Shown: in pieces, positions 18,991-27,108 of the stretch
Position numbering within the stretch: position 1 is the stretch's first letter
Layout of the letters: every line of letters starts with the position of its first letter
From: Candidatus Acetothermia bacterium
Lineage (GTDB): Bacteria; Bipolaricaulota; Bipolaricaulia; Bipolaricaulales; Bipolaricaulaceae
Assembly: GCA_024653305.1 (NCBI GenBank)
Contig: JANLFW010000008.1
Coordinates: forward strand, 1 to 64,000
Reading direction: 5' to 3'
DNA: 64,000 nt
Program-made: the position numbers and the translations under genes
Notes under the pieces: generated by a model
What the model saw: the letters and a program-made list of their open reading frames with translations, nothing else
Told to the model about the DNA's origin: nothing
Databases searched by the model: none

Positions 18991-19808
18991 CGCAGCACGG
19001 CCAGGGCCACCTCCAGTTGGTCGTCGGCCGGCTCCCGGGTGGTCAGCCGCTGCAGAAGGAGCCCGGGCCAGAGGAGCGGGCGCAGCCACCACGCGTGGGG
19101 ATAGCGCCCGCCCAGTTGCAAAAGCTCATATGCCACCGCCGCCACCACCGGGAGGAGGAGGAGCCGTCCGGCGAGCCGGACCCACCAGCTGTCGGTGACC
19201 ACCACGGAGAACACGAGGATCGCCACCACCACGAACAGGAGGAGAAAGCTCGTGCCGCAGCGGGCGTGGAGGGGGCTCTTGCCCCGGGCTGCGGCCAGGG
19301 ACAGGCCGTGGCCATCCTCGTAGGCGTGGACCACCTTGTGCTCCGCCCCATGGTACTGGAACACGCGGCGGATGTCGCGCAGGAACGAGATCGCGTACAG
19401 GTAGAGGAAGAACAGGGCCACCCGGATCCCCCCCTCCACCAGGTTGAACAGCACCGGGTGACCCACGCGGGTCAGCCCGGCCAGGTACAGGGGCAGGACG
19501 ATGAACCCGCCCACGAGGAGCACCAGCGCAAGGATGATGGTCACGGCGAACCCCCACCGTGACCCTGGGGCCTCCTCCGGATAGGCGAGCTCGGCGGACC
19601 GCTGCAGGGCGCGCAGGCCCAGGGCGAGCATCTGGTAGAGCTTGATCGGCCCGCGCAGGAATGGGATCCGCTCGACGCGCGGAAATGGGGCCACCGCCGG
19701 CACGGGCTCGACCACGATCTCCCCCGTTGGGGTGCGCACGGCCACCGCCACGCGGTGGCCGTGCTGGAGCATCACCCCCTCGATGACCGCCTGGCCCCCG
19801 ATCGGCAT
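18945..19808 (-). CDS. DUF1385 membrane protein (YqhQ family)
   Basis: A 287-residue polytopic membrane protein. The N-terminal IGGQAVIEGVMLQHG is the DUF1385 signature. About five hydrophobic segments follow, with the conserved FQYHGAEHKVVHAYE between them and RCGTSFLLLF after. YqhQ is widespread in Firmicutes and other phyla but has no established biochemical function. The ATG is immediately after the rpmE stop. It is the last gene of a rpsI-rpmE-yqhQ run, an arrangement reminiscent of the rpmE-yqhQ neighbourhood in other bacteria. Confidence 0.88.
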   Translation of the reverse strand: MPIGGQAVIEGVMLQHGHRVAVAVRTPTGEIVVEPVPAVAPFPRVERIPFLRGPIKLYQMLALGLRALQRSAELAYPEEAPGSRWGFAVTIILALVLLVGGFIVLPLYLAGLTRVGHPVLFNLVEGGIRVALFFLYLYAISFLRDIRRVFQYHGAEHKVVHAYEDGHGLSLAAARGKSPLHARCGTSFLLLFVVVAILVFSVVVTDSWWVRLAGRLLLLPVVAAVAYELLQLGGRYPHAWWLRPLLWPGLLLQRLTTREPADDQLEVALAVLRYVTEDAARSLSTTA

Positions 19809-20027
19809 CTACGTGGACTTCGCCTGCCAGTCCTTGCCGTACTTGCGGGCGAACCGCTCCACACGCCCCTCCGCGTCCACCAGGCGCGACTCGCCGGTGA
19901 AGAACGGGTGGCAGCGGGAGCACACGTCCACGTGCAGGTCCTTCTTCGTGGACAGGGTCTCGAACTCGGCGCCACAGCTGCAGCGGATCACCGTGCGGTG
20001 GAGCTCGGGATGGATGTCCTTTTTCAT
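19809..20027 (-). CDS. rpmE: Ribosomal protein bL31
   Basis: A 72-residue L31. [10 protein letters not shown], two cysteine pairs (CSCG and CSRCH) of the zinc-binding C+ form, [20 protein letters not shown] and a basic tail identify it. ATG 20027 was chosen over a much longer upstream frame because it matches the family length and has GGTGAG upstream. The gap from rpsI is only 4 bases, so both share a promoter inside the scpB stop region. Confidence 0.95.
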   Translation of the reverse strand: MKKDIHPELHRTVIRCSCGAEFETLSTKKDLHVDVCSRCHPFFTGESRLVDAEGRVERFARKYGKDWQAKST

Positions 20028-20031
20028 CGTC

Positions 20032-20466
20032 TCACCGCTTGGAGTACTGTTCCTTTTTCCGGGCCTTGCGATGGCCGTACTTCTTGCGCTCCACTTCCCG
20101 AGCGTCGCGGGTGAGGAGGCCCGCGTCCTTGAGCGGCTTCTTGAACTCCGGGGCCACCTCGACGAGGGCACGGGCAATTCCGAGCCGGACCGCCTCCAAC
20201 TGCCCGGTGGGGCCACCGCCGGCCACCCGGGCCCGCACGTCGTAGCGGCCCAAGGTGCCGGTGATGTAGAACGGGGTGAGGAGGTGTCGGTTCAGGTAAT
20301 CCTTCACGAACGAGAACGCAGCGAAGTACTGCTCCGCCGGACGTCCGTTGATCCACACCCGCCCTGCGCCTTCCCGCAGGTAGACCCGGGCCACCGCTTC
20401 CTTCCGTCGGCCGACGCCGTGGACGGCGCCGCCGGTGGCGGTGGAGGGACGGGGTGCGCTTTCCAT
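20032..20466 (-). CDS. rpsI: Ribosomal protein uS9
   Basis: A 144-residue S9. [37 protein letters not shown] and the C-terminal [17 protein letters not shown], whose tail reaches the ribosomal P site, are typical. ATG 20466 is preceded by TTGGAG at suitable spacing; a GTG at 20490 is possible. In most bacteria rplM (L13) directly precedes rpsI, but here scpB does, and no rplM is in the window. Confidence 0.94.
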   Translation of the reverse strand: MESAPRPSTATGGAVHGVGRRKEAVARVYLREGAGRVWINGRPAEQYFAAFSFVKDYLNRHLLTPFYITGTLGRYDVRARVAGGGPTGQLEAVRLGIARALVEVAPEFKKPLKDAGLLTRDAREVERKKYGHRKARKKEQYSKR

Positions 20467-20515
20467 GACTTGCTCCAAGGGGACGTTCACCTCCGATCGT
20501 CGGAATCCAGCCAGC

Positions 20516-20544
20516 ATCCTACCCGGTGTCCAGAGCCCCGTCAA
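20516..20544 (-). promoter_or_regulatory. Promoter of rpsI-rpmE
   Basis: On the minus strand TTGACG (20544-20539), 17-base spacer, TAGGAT (20521-20516). The -35 box overlaps the scpB stop codon, so ribosomal-protein transcription can be uncoupled from the smc operon upstream. Confidence 0.65.
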
Positions 20545-21086
20545 CCTGCGGGCTCGGGGGAGGGGCCGTGGTGGGAAGCGGGCGCCCCGGAGGGCCTCGG
20601 GGTGTCCGCCTCCAATTGGGCCCGGAGTTCGTCCAGCGTGGCCACCCCGAAGTAGCGGAGGAGGGTAGGGGTTACGGACAGGACTTTCGTGGGCCCTTGG
20701 TCCTGGGCCTGGACGAACCCGCGGGCGACGAGGTCCCGGATATGACCGTAGGCGCGCTGCCCCCGGAGCTTCACCACCTCGCACTGGAGGATGGGGGTCT
20801 TCCAGGCGATGACGGCCAGGGTACGCAGCACCGGCTCGGGGATGTCCTGGTGCGGGGCAAGTGGCCGGACCCGCTCCGCCAATTCCCCTTTAACCCGCAG
20901 CGTGTACCCGCCACCTTCTTGGGCGAGCTCGAGCCCCCGATCCGGGGAGATGAGGTCGGCGGCCAGCGCCGCGAGCGCCGTCCCCACCACCTCCTCCGCG
21001 AGCCCCAGGGCCTGGGAGAGCCGGCGCAGGGAAAGGGGGCGGTCGGCCACGAACAGGGCCGCCTCAACCAGGGCCTTGGCGTCCAT
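20541..21086 (-). CDS. scpB: Segregation and condensation protein B
   Basis: A 181-residue ScpB with two winged-helix domains. The N-terminal part (ALVEAALFVADRPLSLRRLSQAL) and the central AVIAWKTPILQCEVVKLRGQRAYGHIRDLVARG are the family signature. It ends in a Pro/Ser-rich tail of about 20 residues. It dimerises and binds the ScpA kleisin in the SMC condensin that loads near the origin and aligns chromosome arms. Its start overlaps scpA by 23 bases. Confidence 0.92.
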   Translation of the reverse strand: MDAKALVEAALFVADRPLSLRRLSQALGLAEEVVGTALAALAADLISPDRGLELAQEGGGYTLRVKGELAERVRPLAPHQDIPEPVLRTLAVIAWKTPILQCEVVKLRGQRAYGHIRDLVARGFVQAQDQGPTKVLSVTPTLLRYFGVATLDELRAQLEADTPRPSGAPASHHGPSPEPAG

Positions 21087-21777
21087 CCGGGACCTCGATC
21101 AGGATCTCCCCCAGGAACTCCTCCTGGAACACCCGGATCTTGCCCTGGGCATCGAGGTGGAGGAGCTCAAGGAACCGGGCCACCCGCTCCTTGGGATCCC
21201 CGTCCGGGGCCACGGCCTGGAACGGGATCACCCGCTGGCCGTTGACCAGGGTCAGGAGGTACCTGAGGAGCCGCACCACCCGGCGCGTGAACGGTTCCCG
21301 CTCCACGTCCATCCCCATGTCCTCCGCGGTCAGGTTCGCCGCGGGGCGGGAGGAGCGCCCCTGCTTGGCCAACGCCGCCTTGAGGGACCGGCGCAGGTCG
21401 GCGAGCGTAGGCCGCGACCGCGGCTGCCGGCGGATCGGGAGGCACAGCTCCGGGGCGATGTACACTGGGGCCGGCTCCTCTTCGTCCGCGATCGCTATCT
21501 CCGCGGTGATCTCGTCCAGCGCCTCGGCCATCGTCGGCGGCGCCCCGCCGTCCCGAACCCAATCCGACTTCATGCGCAGAAGCACGGAGCTGGCCAGCAC
21601 CATCCGCCCGGGAACGGCCAGCTCCAGGTCCCGTTCGGCCACGTACGCGCGGAACCGGCCCACCAGCTCCACCAGGTCCAGGGTCCACGGGTTGAGGTCG
21701 CGGGTCACCTGGCGGAACACCTCCTCCCAATCCGCCTTCACGAACCGCTGCGGCTCAAAGGCCTCAAGCTCGGGCAT
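21064..21777 (-). CDS. scpA: Segregation and condensation protein A (kleisin)
   Basis: A 237-residue ScpA kleisin bridging the two SMC heads. The N-terminal segment FRQVTRDLNPWTLDLVELVGRFRAYV is divergent but aligned. MVLASSVLLRMKSDWV is the conserved helix, and the C-terminal winged helix contains FLELLHLDAQGKIRVFQEEFLGEI. It overlaps smc by 14 bases and scpB by 23 bases, consistent with stoichiometric coupled synthesis. The N-terminal SMC-neck-binding helices should be compared with the shortened SMC partner. Confidence 0.88.
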   Translation of the reverse strand: MPELEAFEPQRFVKADWEEVFRQVTRDLNPWTLDLVELVGRFRAYVAERDLELAVPGRMVLASSVLLRMKSDWVRDGGAPPTMAEALDEITAEIAIADEEEPAPVYIAPELCLPIRRQPRSRPTLADLRRSLKAALAKQGRSSRPAANLTAEDMGMDVEREPFTRRVVRLLRYLLTLVNGQRVIPFQAVAPDGDPKERVARFLELLHLDAQGKIRVFQEEFLGEILIEVPDGRQGPG

Positions 21778-24241
21778 CGTGGATCAGCTCCATTCCCACC
21801 ACCTCGGACGCCCCGTCGCGCATGGTCACCCCGTACACCCGGTCTGCATAGTGCACCAGCTCCTCATTATGGGAGATCACGATCACTTGGGAATCCCGCG
21901 CGTACTCCCGAAGGAGGTGGGCCAAGCGCTCGGAGTTGGCCCGGTCCAGGGCGGCGTCCACCTCGTCGAGGAGGTAGAACGGGGCCGGCCGGCCGGCGGC
22001 CAGGGCCAACACGAACGCGATCGCCACCAGCGTCTTCTCCCCACCGGACAGGGCATCGAGCAGGCGCGGCTCCTTGCCCGGGGGCCGGGCCTCGATGAGG
22101 AGCCCGGACCCGATGTTCCCCGGCTCGGTCAGGGCGAGCCGGGCCTCCCCGCCCCCGAAGAGATACCGGAACAGGCGGTCGAGCTCCTGCGACACCGTCT
22201 CCATCGTCGCGAGGAACTTCTCCCGCTTTTTGGTCTCGATCTCGCCGATGAACCGTTCGATCTCGTGCTTTTCCGCCTCCAGGGTCCCGACCCGCTCTTT
22301 CAGGAGCTGGAACTCCGCGAGGAACGCGTCGTACTCCTCGATCGCCCGTAGGTTCACGGCCCCGAGCTCGGCGATGCGGCGCTCGGCCTGGCGCAGCCGG
22401 GCCTGGAGCACCTCCGGGGACCCGGGCTCGCCCCCGTCGGGGGGCGGGGCCACCTCCCCCAGCGCGGCAAGCTCCCCCTGGATCTCCGCGGCCTCCCGCT
22501 CGCACCGGGAGAGCACTGCCCGCCGCCGCTCCAGCTCCCGGTACGCCTCTTTCCGGCGCTCCCGCAGGGCCTGGAGCTCCCCTTCCTCGCTGGTCCGGGC
22601 CGCCCGGGCTTGGGCCACCGCGCGCGACCGCTCCGCGAGCTCGGCCTCGGCGGCAGTGAGCCCCGCCGACAGGCGCTCCACCTCCTGGCGTAGACGGGCC
22701 AGGTCCTCCTCTCGCTTGCGGAGCTGGGCCTGGCGAGGGGCGAGGTTCGGCCCGGACCGCTTGCCCGGGGCCCCGCCGACGATCGCCCCACCCCGTTCCA
22801 GGAGGTCCCCGTCCACGGTTACCACCCGGACCCCGTCCACGGTCCGCACCGCCTCCAGGGACTCGGCGACCAAGGTATCGCCGAGCACGTACAGGAGCGC
22901 CGGCCGGACCTCGGCCGGGCAATCCACGAACTCCATGGCAAGGCCCAGCACCCCGGGGAGGCGGGTTGCCGAGCGGGCCTTGGCCGAGACGGCAGGCGCG
23001 CTCAATCGATCCAGGGGCAAGAACCGGGCCCGTCCGATCCCGTTCTCCTTGAGGTACCGGACACACCGGAGGGCGAGGTCGCGGCTTTCCACCACGAGGT
23101 CGTGGACATGGCCGCCCAGGGCGGTGGCCAGGGCGAGCTCCATGCCCTCCCGTGGGCGGGCCAGCTCCCCAAGTGTGTTCAGCACCCCGTCCCATTTCAG
23201 GTCCAGGATCGCCGTCACCGCGGGGGGCGGGCGCTCGCCCTGGCTCAAGAGATGGGCCATGTCGGCGATGGTCTCCTTGAGGGAGGCGATCTCCCGCTCG
23301 GTGAGCTTGGCTTCCGCCTCCTTGGCCGCGAGCTCCCCGCGCAGCCGCTCCACTCGGCGTACCAGGTCGGTGGTCTCGTCGTCCACGGCGGGCTTGGCCT
23401 GGGACATCGTCCGTTCCCGGGCCTCGATCTCCTGGTCCAGGCGATCCACCTCCGCGGCGAGGGAGGCGATCTCGTCCCGGGCGCGGTCCGCGTGGACGAG
23501 GGCCTTGTCCAGCGCCGCCTTGCGCGCCTCCCACCGCCGCCACTGCAAGGTCGCGGCGAGCTTGTCCCGCTCGGCGATGAGGGCCTGGTATTCCAGGGCC
23601 GCCTCGCGCTGGCGATGGAGTTCGCTCAAGCGCTGACGACGCTCGGCGAGGAGGATGCGGCTCGTGTTCAGCCGCTCCTTGACTTGCCCGAGCTCCTCGA
23701 TCGCCTTGACCTTGCGCTCCTCGTAGGCGGCGATGCCGGCTACTTCGTCCAGGATCTCCCGGCGGCGGCGCGGGGACCGCTCCAGCACGTCGATGACCAT
23801 CCCCTGTTCCACGATGTGGTAGCCGCTTGGGTCGATGTGGGCCAGGGAGAGGAGCTGTTCCACCTCGCGGGCCGAGCAGACGCGGCCCTGGAGGCGGTAG
23901 GTGGAGGCGGTGCGGTTGATGCGGCGGGACAGGATGACCTCCTCCGCCGGGGCGGGGAGGAGCTCGTCGAACATGCCGGACCGGTTGTCGAAGACCAGTG
24001 TGACCTCGGCCTCGGCCACCGGCTCCCCGCGTGGGGGGACGTGGAGGAGATGCTCGACCCGTTCCGCGCGCAGGGCCTGGGAACGCCGCCCCATGACGAA
24101 CGTGAGCGCGTCGAGGATGTTGGACTTGCCGGACCCGTTCTCGCCGACGATGGCGGTGAACCCGGGGTAGAAGTCGATCGTCACGCGGCGGCGGAACGAC
24201 TTGAACCCGTGGATGGTCAGGCGTCGGATCGCCGTGGTCAT
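21764..24241 (-). CDS. smc: SMC chromosome segregation ATPase, short-armed
   Basis: An 825-residue SMC, far shorter than the roughly 1150-1200 residues usual for bacterial SMC. Walker A is GENGSGKS (33-40), the Q-loop region lies near 146, the ABC signature is LSGGEK (731-736) and Walker B is FYLLDEVDAALD (D759, E760). A hinge occupies about 340-500. The coiled-coil arms are only about 165 (172-335) and 175 (505-680) residues, roughly half normal. Heads and hinge are complete and there is no frameshift, so this is an intact compact SMC rather than a truncation. It is coupled to an upstream XRE gene by ATGA and to scpA by overlap. Confidence 0.92.
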   Translation of the reverse strand: MTTAIRRLTIHGFKSFRRRVTIDFYPGFTAIVGENGSGKSNILDALTFVMGRRSQALRAERVEHLLHVPPRGEPVAEAEVTLVFDNRSGMFDELLPAPAEEVILSRRINRTASTYRLQGRVCSAREVEQLLSLAHIDPSGYHIVEQGMVIDVLERSPRRRREILDEVAGIAAYEERKVKAIEELGQVKERLNTSRILLAERRQRLSELHRQREAALEYQALIAERDKLAATLQWRRWEARKAALDKALVHADRARDEIASLAAEVDRLDQEIEARERTMSQAKPAVDDETTDLVRRVERLRGELAAKEAEAKLTEREIASLKETIADMAHLLSQGERPPPAVTAILDLKWDGVLNTLGELARPREGMELALATALGGHVHDLVVESRDLALRCVRYLKENGIGRARFLPLDRLSAPAVSAKARSATRLPGVLGLAMEFVDCPAEVRPALLYVLGDTLVAESLEAVRTVDGVRVVTVDGDLLERGGAIVGGAPGKRSGPNLAPRQAQLRKREEDLARLRQEVERLSAGLTAAEAELAERSRAVAQARAARTSEEGELQALRERRKEAYRELERRRAVLSRCEREAAEIQGELAALGEVAPPPDGGEPGSPEVLQARLRQAERRIAELGAVNLRAIEEYDAFLAEFQLLKERVGTLEAEKHEIERFIGEIETKKREKFLATMETVSQELDRLFRYLFGGGEARLALTEPGNIGSGLLIEARPPGKEPRLLDALSGGEKTLVAIAFVLALAAGRPAPFYLLDEVDAALDRANSERLAHLLREYARDSQVIVISHNEELVHYADRVYGVTMRDGASEVVGMELIHDARA

Positions 24242-24477
24242 GGGGTCGGGTCGAACAGGCTGAGGAGCACCAGGCGCGGGCGTTCGGCGGGGTGGGGCGG
24301 GCCCTGGCCCTCCAGGAGTTGGTCGATCTTGTAGCGGTTGTAGTCGTTGGGCAGGCTCATCCCTTCCTCCCAGCGTAGGATGGTGGGCACGGACACGCCC
24401 AGCTCCGCTGCCAGTGCCCGCTTGCTCAGGCCGCGATGTAGGCGGTACCGCTTGAGCTTCTCTCCAACCGGGTCCAT
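24238..24477 (-). CDS. XRE-type helix-turn-helix protein
   Basis: A 79-residue DNA-binding protein. LKRYRLHRGLSKRALAAELGVSVPTILRWEEGMSLP is a standard Cro/CI-type helix-turn-helix; the rest is a short unstructured tail. It is the first gene of the smc-scpA-scpB operon and its stop overlaps the smc ATG as ATGA. A regulator in this position is unusual. It may be an autorepressor acting at the AT-rich promoter 24502-24530, or a nucleoid-targeting factor. Confidence 0.75.
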   Translation of the reverse strand: MDPVGEKLKRYRLHRGLSKRALAAELGVSVPTILRWEEGMSLPNDYNRYKIDQLLEGQGPPHPAERPRLVLLSLFDPTP

Positions 24478-24501
24478 CCCGCGCCTCCCGGGCGTGTTAC
24501 G

Positions 24502-24530
24502 AATATAACGTTCATTACGTGGATCGGCAA
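24502..24530 (-). promoter_or_regulatory. Promoter of xre-smc-scpAB
   Basis: On the minus strand TTGCCG (24530-24525), 17-base spacer, TATATT (24507-24502). The spacer and -10 lie in an AT-rich stretch with repeated TTACG/CGTAA words, a plausible operator for the XRE protein it drives. Confidence 0.65.
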
Positions 24531-24558
24531 AAGAGAGGGCGCGGAGTGCACCGCGCCC
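24529..24558 (-). terminator. Intrinsic terminator of the coiled-coil gene
   Basis: On the minus strand GGGCGCGG, loop TGCACT, CCGCGCCC (24558-24537) is followed by TCTCTTTT. It begins 11 bases after the stop of the coiled-coil protein and its T-run touches the -35 box of the xre-smc promoter. Confidence 0.88.
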
Positions 24559-24569
24559 CGTCTCGTGCC

Positions 24570-25466
24570 TCAGCCACCGCCGCCCATGCCCACCAAGTAC
24601 AGGACCAGGGCCGCGATCCCCGCGAGGAGGGCGATGGTGGCCAGGCCCTGGGCCATGCCCAGCGCCTCCTGCACCGCCTTCACGTCCAGCCCGTCCACCG
24701 TGGTCTCCACCGTGCTCAATCGGGCCTCGTGTTCATCCACCTTGGCCGTGAGCGCGCCGAGGGCGGTCTTGGTCGCCGCGAGGTCGGCGGTGAACCCGCC
24801 GAGGGCCTTCTCGAGGCCCGCGACCTTCTCCCGGTTGTTCTCAATCTTGATCTGCAGGGCCTGGGCTGCCTGTTCCAGGGCCAGCACCCGCCGCTGCAGC
24901 GACCCGATGTCCTGGGCCTCGAGGGCGGCGATGCGGGTCTCGTGATCGCTGGCCTGGCGGGCGATGTCCGACATCTTGTTGCCCAGCTCGGCGATCGCCG
25001 CCATCAACTGGTTCTTGGTCTTCTCCAAGTTGTCGGCGAGGAGGGCGATGCTCGCGGCCAGCTCCTGGTCGGTCTGCTTGCCGGCCTCCACATCAGCCCG
25101 GAGCTCGCCGATCCTGGCCCACGCCTCCTCCAGCCGTGCGGACAGCCCCTCCACCCCCTTGGCGAGGGCGGGGACCCGAGCGCACACGTCCTGGAGCTGG
25201 AGGATCCTGGCCTCGGCGTCCTTGAGCTGCACCGCGAGCGTCCGGTATTTGGCGAGGATGTCCTGATCGGCGGCGTTCAGCGTGGACACCGCCCCCTTGA
25301 GCTCGGAGATCAGCGTGGCGAAGAACTCCGTGACCTGGCTGAACGCGCGTTCCATGGCGGCGATCTCTTCTGTACTCGGCGGGAGCTGGACCCCTCCTTG
25401 GGCCAGCACCACCCCGCCGAGGAGGATCGCCCCCAGCATCATCCCGCTCACCCATCGCTTCATCAT
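24570..25466 (-). CDS. Secreted coiled-coil protein with C-terminal membrane anchor
   Basis: A 298-residue protein I cannot assign to a named family. ATG 25466 follows AAGGAGGT and opens a signal peptide (KRWVSGMMLGAILLGGVVLAQG). From about residue 35 to 270 the sequence is almost entirely heptad-like coiled coil with repeated A/L/E patterns. The C-terminus is one hydrophobic segment (GLATIALLAGIAALVLYLVG) ending in four glycines. It would be a periplasmic rod of roughly 35 nm fixed in a membrane by its end. The layout resembles Omp-alpha, the rod-shaped spacer of Thermotoga, but no sequence relation can be claimed. It has its own terminator and is divergent from gltX. Confidence 0.75.
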   Translation of the reverse strand: MMKRWVSGMMLGAILLGGVVLAQGGVQLPPSTEEIAAMERAFSQVTEFFATLISELKGAVSTLNAADQDILAKYRTLAVQLKDAEARILQLQDVCARVPALAKGVEGLSARLEEAWARIGELRADVEAGKQTDQELAASIALLADNLEKTKNQLMAAIAELGNKMSDIARQASDHETRIAALEAQDIGSLQRRVLALEQAAQALQIKIENNREKVAGLEKALGGFTADLAATKTALGALTAKVDEHEARLSTVETTVDGLDVKAVQEALGMAQGLATIALLAGIAALVLYLVGMGGGG

Positions 25467-25619
25467 CGTTGACCGTACCTCCTTTCCGGCGTCCGGACGC
25501 CCACGGTAGCCTGGATCACCGTGCCCTACACGGCCCGCTGGGCGTCCGGGGAGGGGGATTTGTCGTCCCCGGGGAGGACACGTGTCTGGCTCCGCGGCGG
25601 GTTCCCGGTGGCACGTCCG

Positions 25620-25625
25620 TATAAT
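25620..25625 (+). promoter_or_regulatory. -10 box of gltX, near-leaderless
   Basis: A perfect TATAAT ends 10 bases before the gltX ATG, so transcription would start about 3-4 bases before the start codon. No convincing -35 box and no Shine-Dalgarno sequence is present. Confidence 0.65.
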
Positions 25626-25635
25626 CCCGAGGACC

Positions 25636-27054
25636 ATGGCCATCCGGGTCCGTTTCGCCCCAAGTCCGACCGGGGAGCTCCACGTGGGCGGTGCCCGTAC
25701 TGCCCTCTACACCTGGCTGTGGGCCCGTCAGGAGAGGGGAGTTTTCATCCTGCGCATCGAGGACACCGACCTTGCCCGGTCCGAGAGGCGGTTTGCGGAG
25801 GGGATCCTGGATGCGCTGCGCTGGCTGGCGCTTGATTGGGACGAGCTTTACTTTCAATCGGACCGGCTGCCCCTGTACCGCCGGTACGTGGAGGCGCTCC
25901 TGGAGAAGGGCCTCGCCTACCCGTGCTTCTGCCCCCCGGACGAGCTCGCCGCCCGCCGTCGAGAGCGGCTCGCGCGCGGCCAGATCCCCGAGTATGACGG
26001 GCACTGCCGTCGGCTCACCGAGGCCGAGCGGGCGCGGTACCTGGCCGCCGGACGCCGCCCGGCGATCCGGTTCCGCGTCCCCGAGGAGGCCAAGGCCACG
26101 GCGTTCTCCGACTTCCTGCGCGGCGAGGTCCGGTTCCGCCGCCTGACCACCGGGGACTTCGTGATCCAGAAGTCGGATGGCACCCCCACCTACAACCTGG
26201 CGTGCGTGGTGGACGACCACGAGATGGGCATCACCCACGTCCTGCGGGCCGAAGATCATCTCTCCAACACCCCGAAGCAGATCTGGCTGTACGAGGCGTT
26301 CGGCTGGGAGCCGCCCCGGTTCGGGCACCTGTCGATGATCCTCGGCCCGGACCGGAAGAAGCTCTCGAAGAGGCACGGGGCGACGTCGGTGGAGGCGTTG
26401 CGGGCCCAAGGGTTCCTCCCTGAGGCGGTGGTGAACCACCTCGCCCTCCTCGGGTGGTCCCCGGGGACGGGGCAGGAGATGTTCACACGGGACGAGCTCG
26501 TGGGCGCGTTCTCGCTCCGCCAGGTCCAACTTCCTCCCCAGGTGTACGACCTCCAAAAGCTCCGCTGGCTCAACCGCCAGCACCTCCTGCGCCTCCCCCC
26601 GGAGGAGCTCCTCGCCCGGGCCCGGCCGTTTCTCGGGGCGATCGCCGACGGGGTTCCCGTGGCACGGCTCGCGGCCGCACTGGACGCGGTCCGCCCTTCG
26701 GTCTCCACCTTGGCCGAGCTCGCCGCGCACCCCGATCTTGCCGTGCTGCTCCGGCCGCCGGATCTCCCCCCCGAGGTCCGGGCCGGGCTCGCCGCCGCGG
26801 CGGCCCCGCGGATCCTGGAGGGTATCCTCGCCCGCCTGCCCCGGTCCCTGGGGCGGGACGACCTGCGGCCCTTGGTGCAGGCGGTGGCCGACGAGGTCGG
26901 GGTACCCCGCACGCACGTGTTCCACGCCCTGCGCCTCGCCCTCACCGGGCGCTCGGAGGGGATGGAGCTCGCCCTGGTCTGCGCCGTCCTCGGGGCGGAC
27001 GAGGTACGGGCCCGGCTCGAGCTGGCCCTTGAGGGCGAAGGGCGACACGGGTAG
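25636..27054 (+). CDS. gltX: Glutamyl-tRNA synthetase
   Basis: A 472-residue class I synthetase charging tRNA-Glu. RFAPSPTGELHVGGARTAL carries the HIGH-type motif (HVGG), and KKLSKRHG is the KMSKS-type motif. The Rossmann fold with RIEDTD and the C-terminal anticodon-binding helical domain follow. Whether it also charges tRNA-Gln (non-discriminating, needing GatCAB) cannot be seen here. ATG 25636 begins the conserved MAIRVRFAPSPTG; an upstream in-frame start is blocked by the perfect -10 box. Confidence 0.95.
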   Translation: MAIRVRFAPSPTGELHVGGARTALYTWLWARQERGVFILRIEDTDLARSERRFAEGILDALRWLALDWDELYFQSDRLPLYRRYVEALLEKGLAYPCFCPPDELAARRRERLARGQIPEYDGHCRRLTEAERARYLAAGRRPAIRFRVPEEAKATAFSDFLRGEVRFRRLTTGDFVIQKSDGTPTYNLACVVDDHEMGITHVLRAEDHLSNTPKQIWLYEAFGWEPPRFGHLSMILGPDRKKLSKRHGATSVEALRAQGFLPEAVVNHLALLGWSPGTGQEMFTRDELVGAFSLRQVQLPPQVYDLQKLRWLNRQHLLRLPPEELLARARPFLGAIADGVPVARLAAALDAVRPSVSTLAELAAHPDLAVLLRPPDLPPEVRAGLAAAAAPRILEGILARLPRSLGRDDLRPLVQAVADEVGVPRTHVFHALRLALTGRSEGMELALVCAVLGADEVRARLELALEGEGRHG

Positions 27055-27057
27055 AGT
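27029..27057 (+). promoter_or_regulatory. Possible hppA promoter inside the gltX end
   Basis: TTGAGG (27029-27034), 17 bases, TAGAGT (27052-27057), each 4/6. The -10 includes the gltX stop codon. A leader of about 45 bases with AAAGGAGG would precede hppA. Confidence 0.4.
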
Positions 27058-27108
27058 AACACCGATTTTGGTTCCAACTGTCGTTTGACCACATGGAAAG
27101 GAGGCTTC

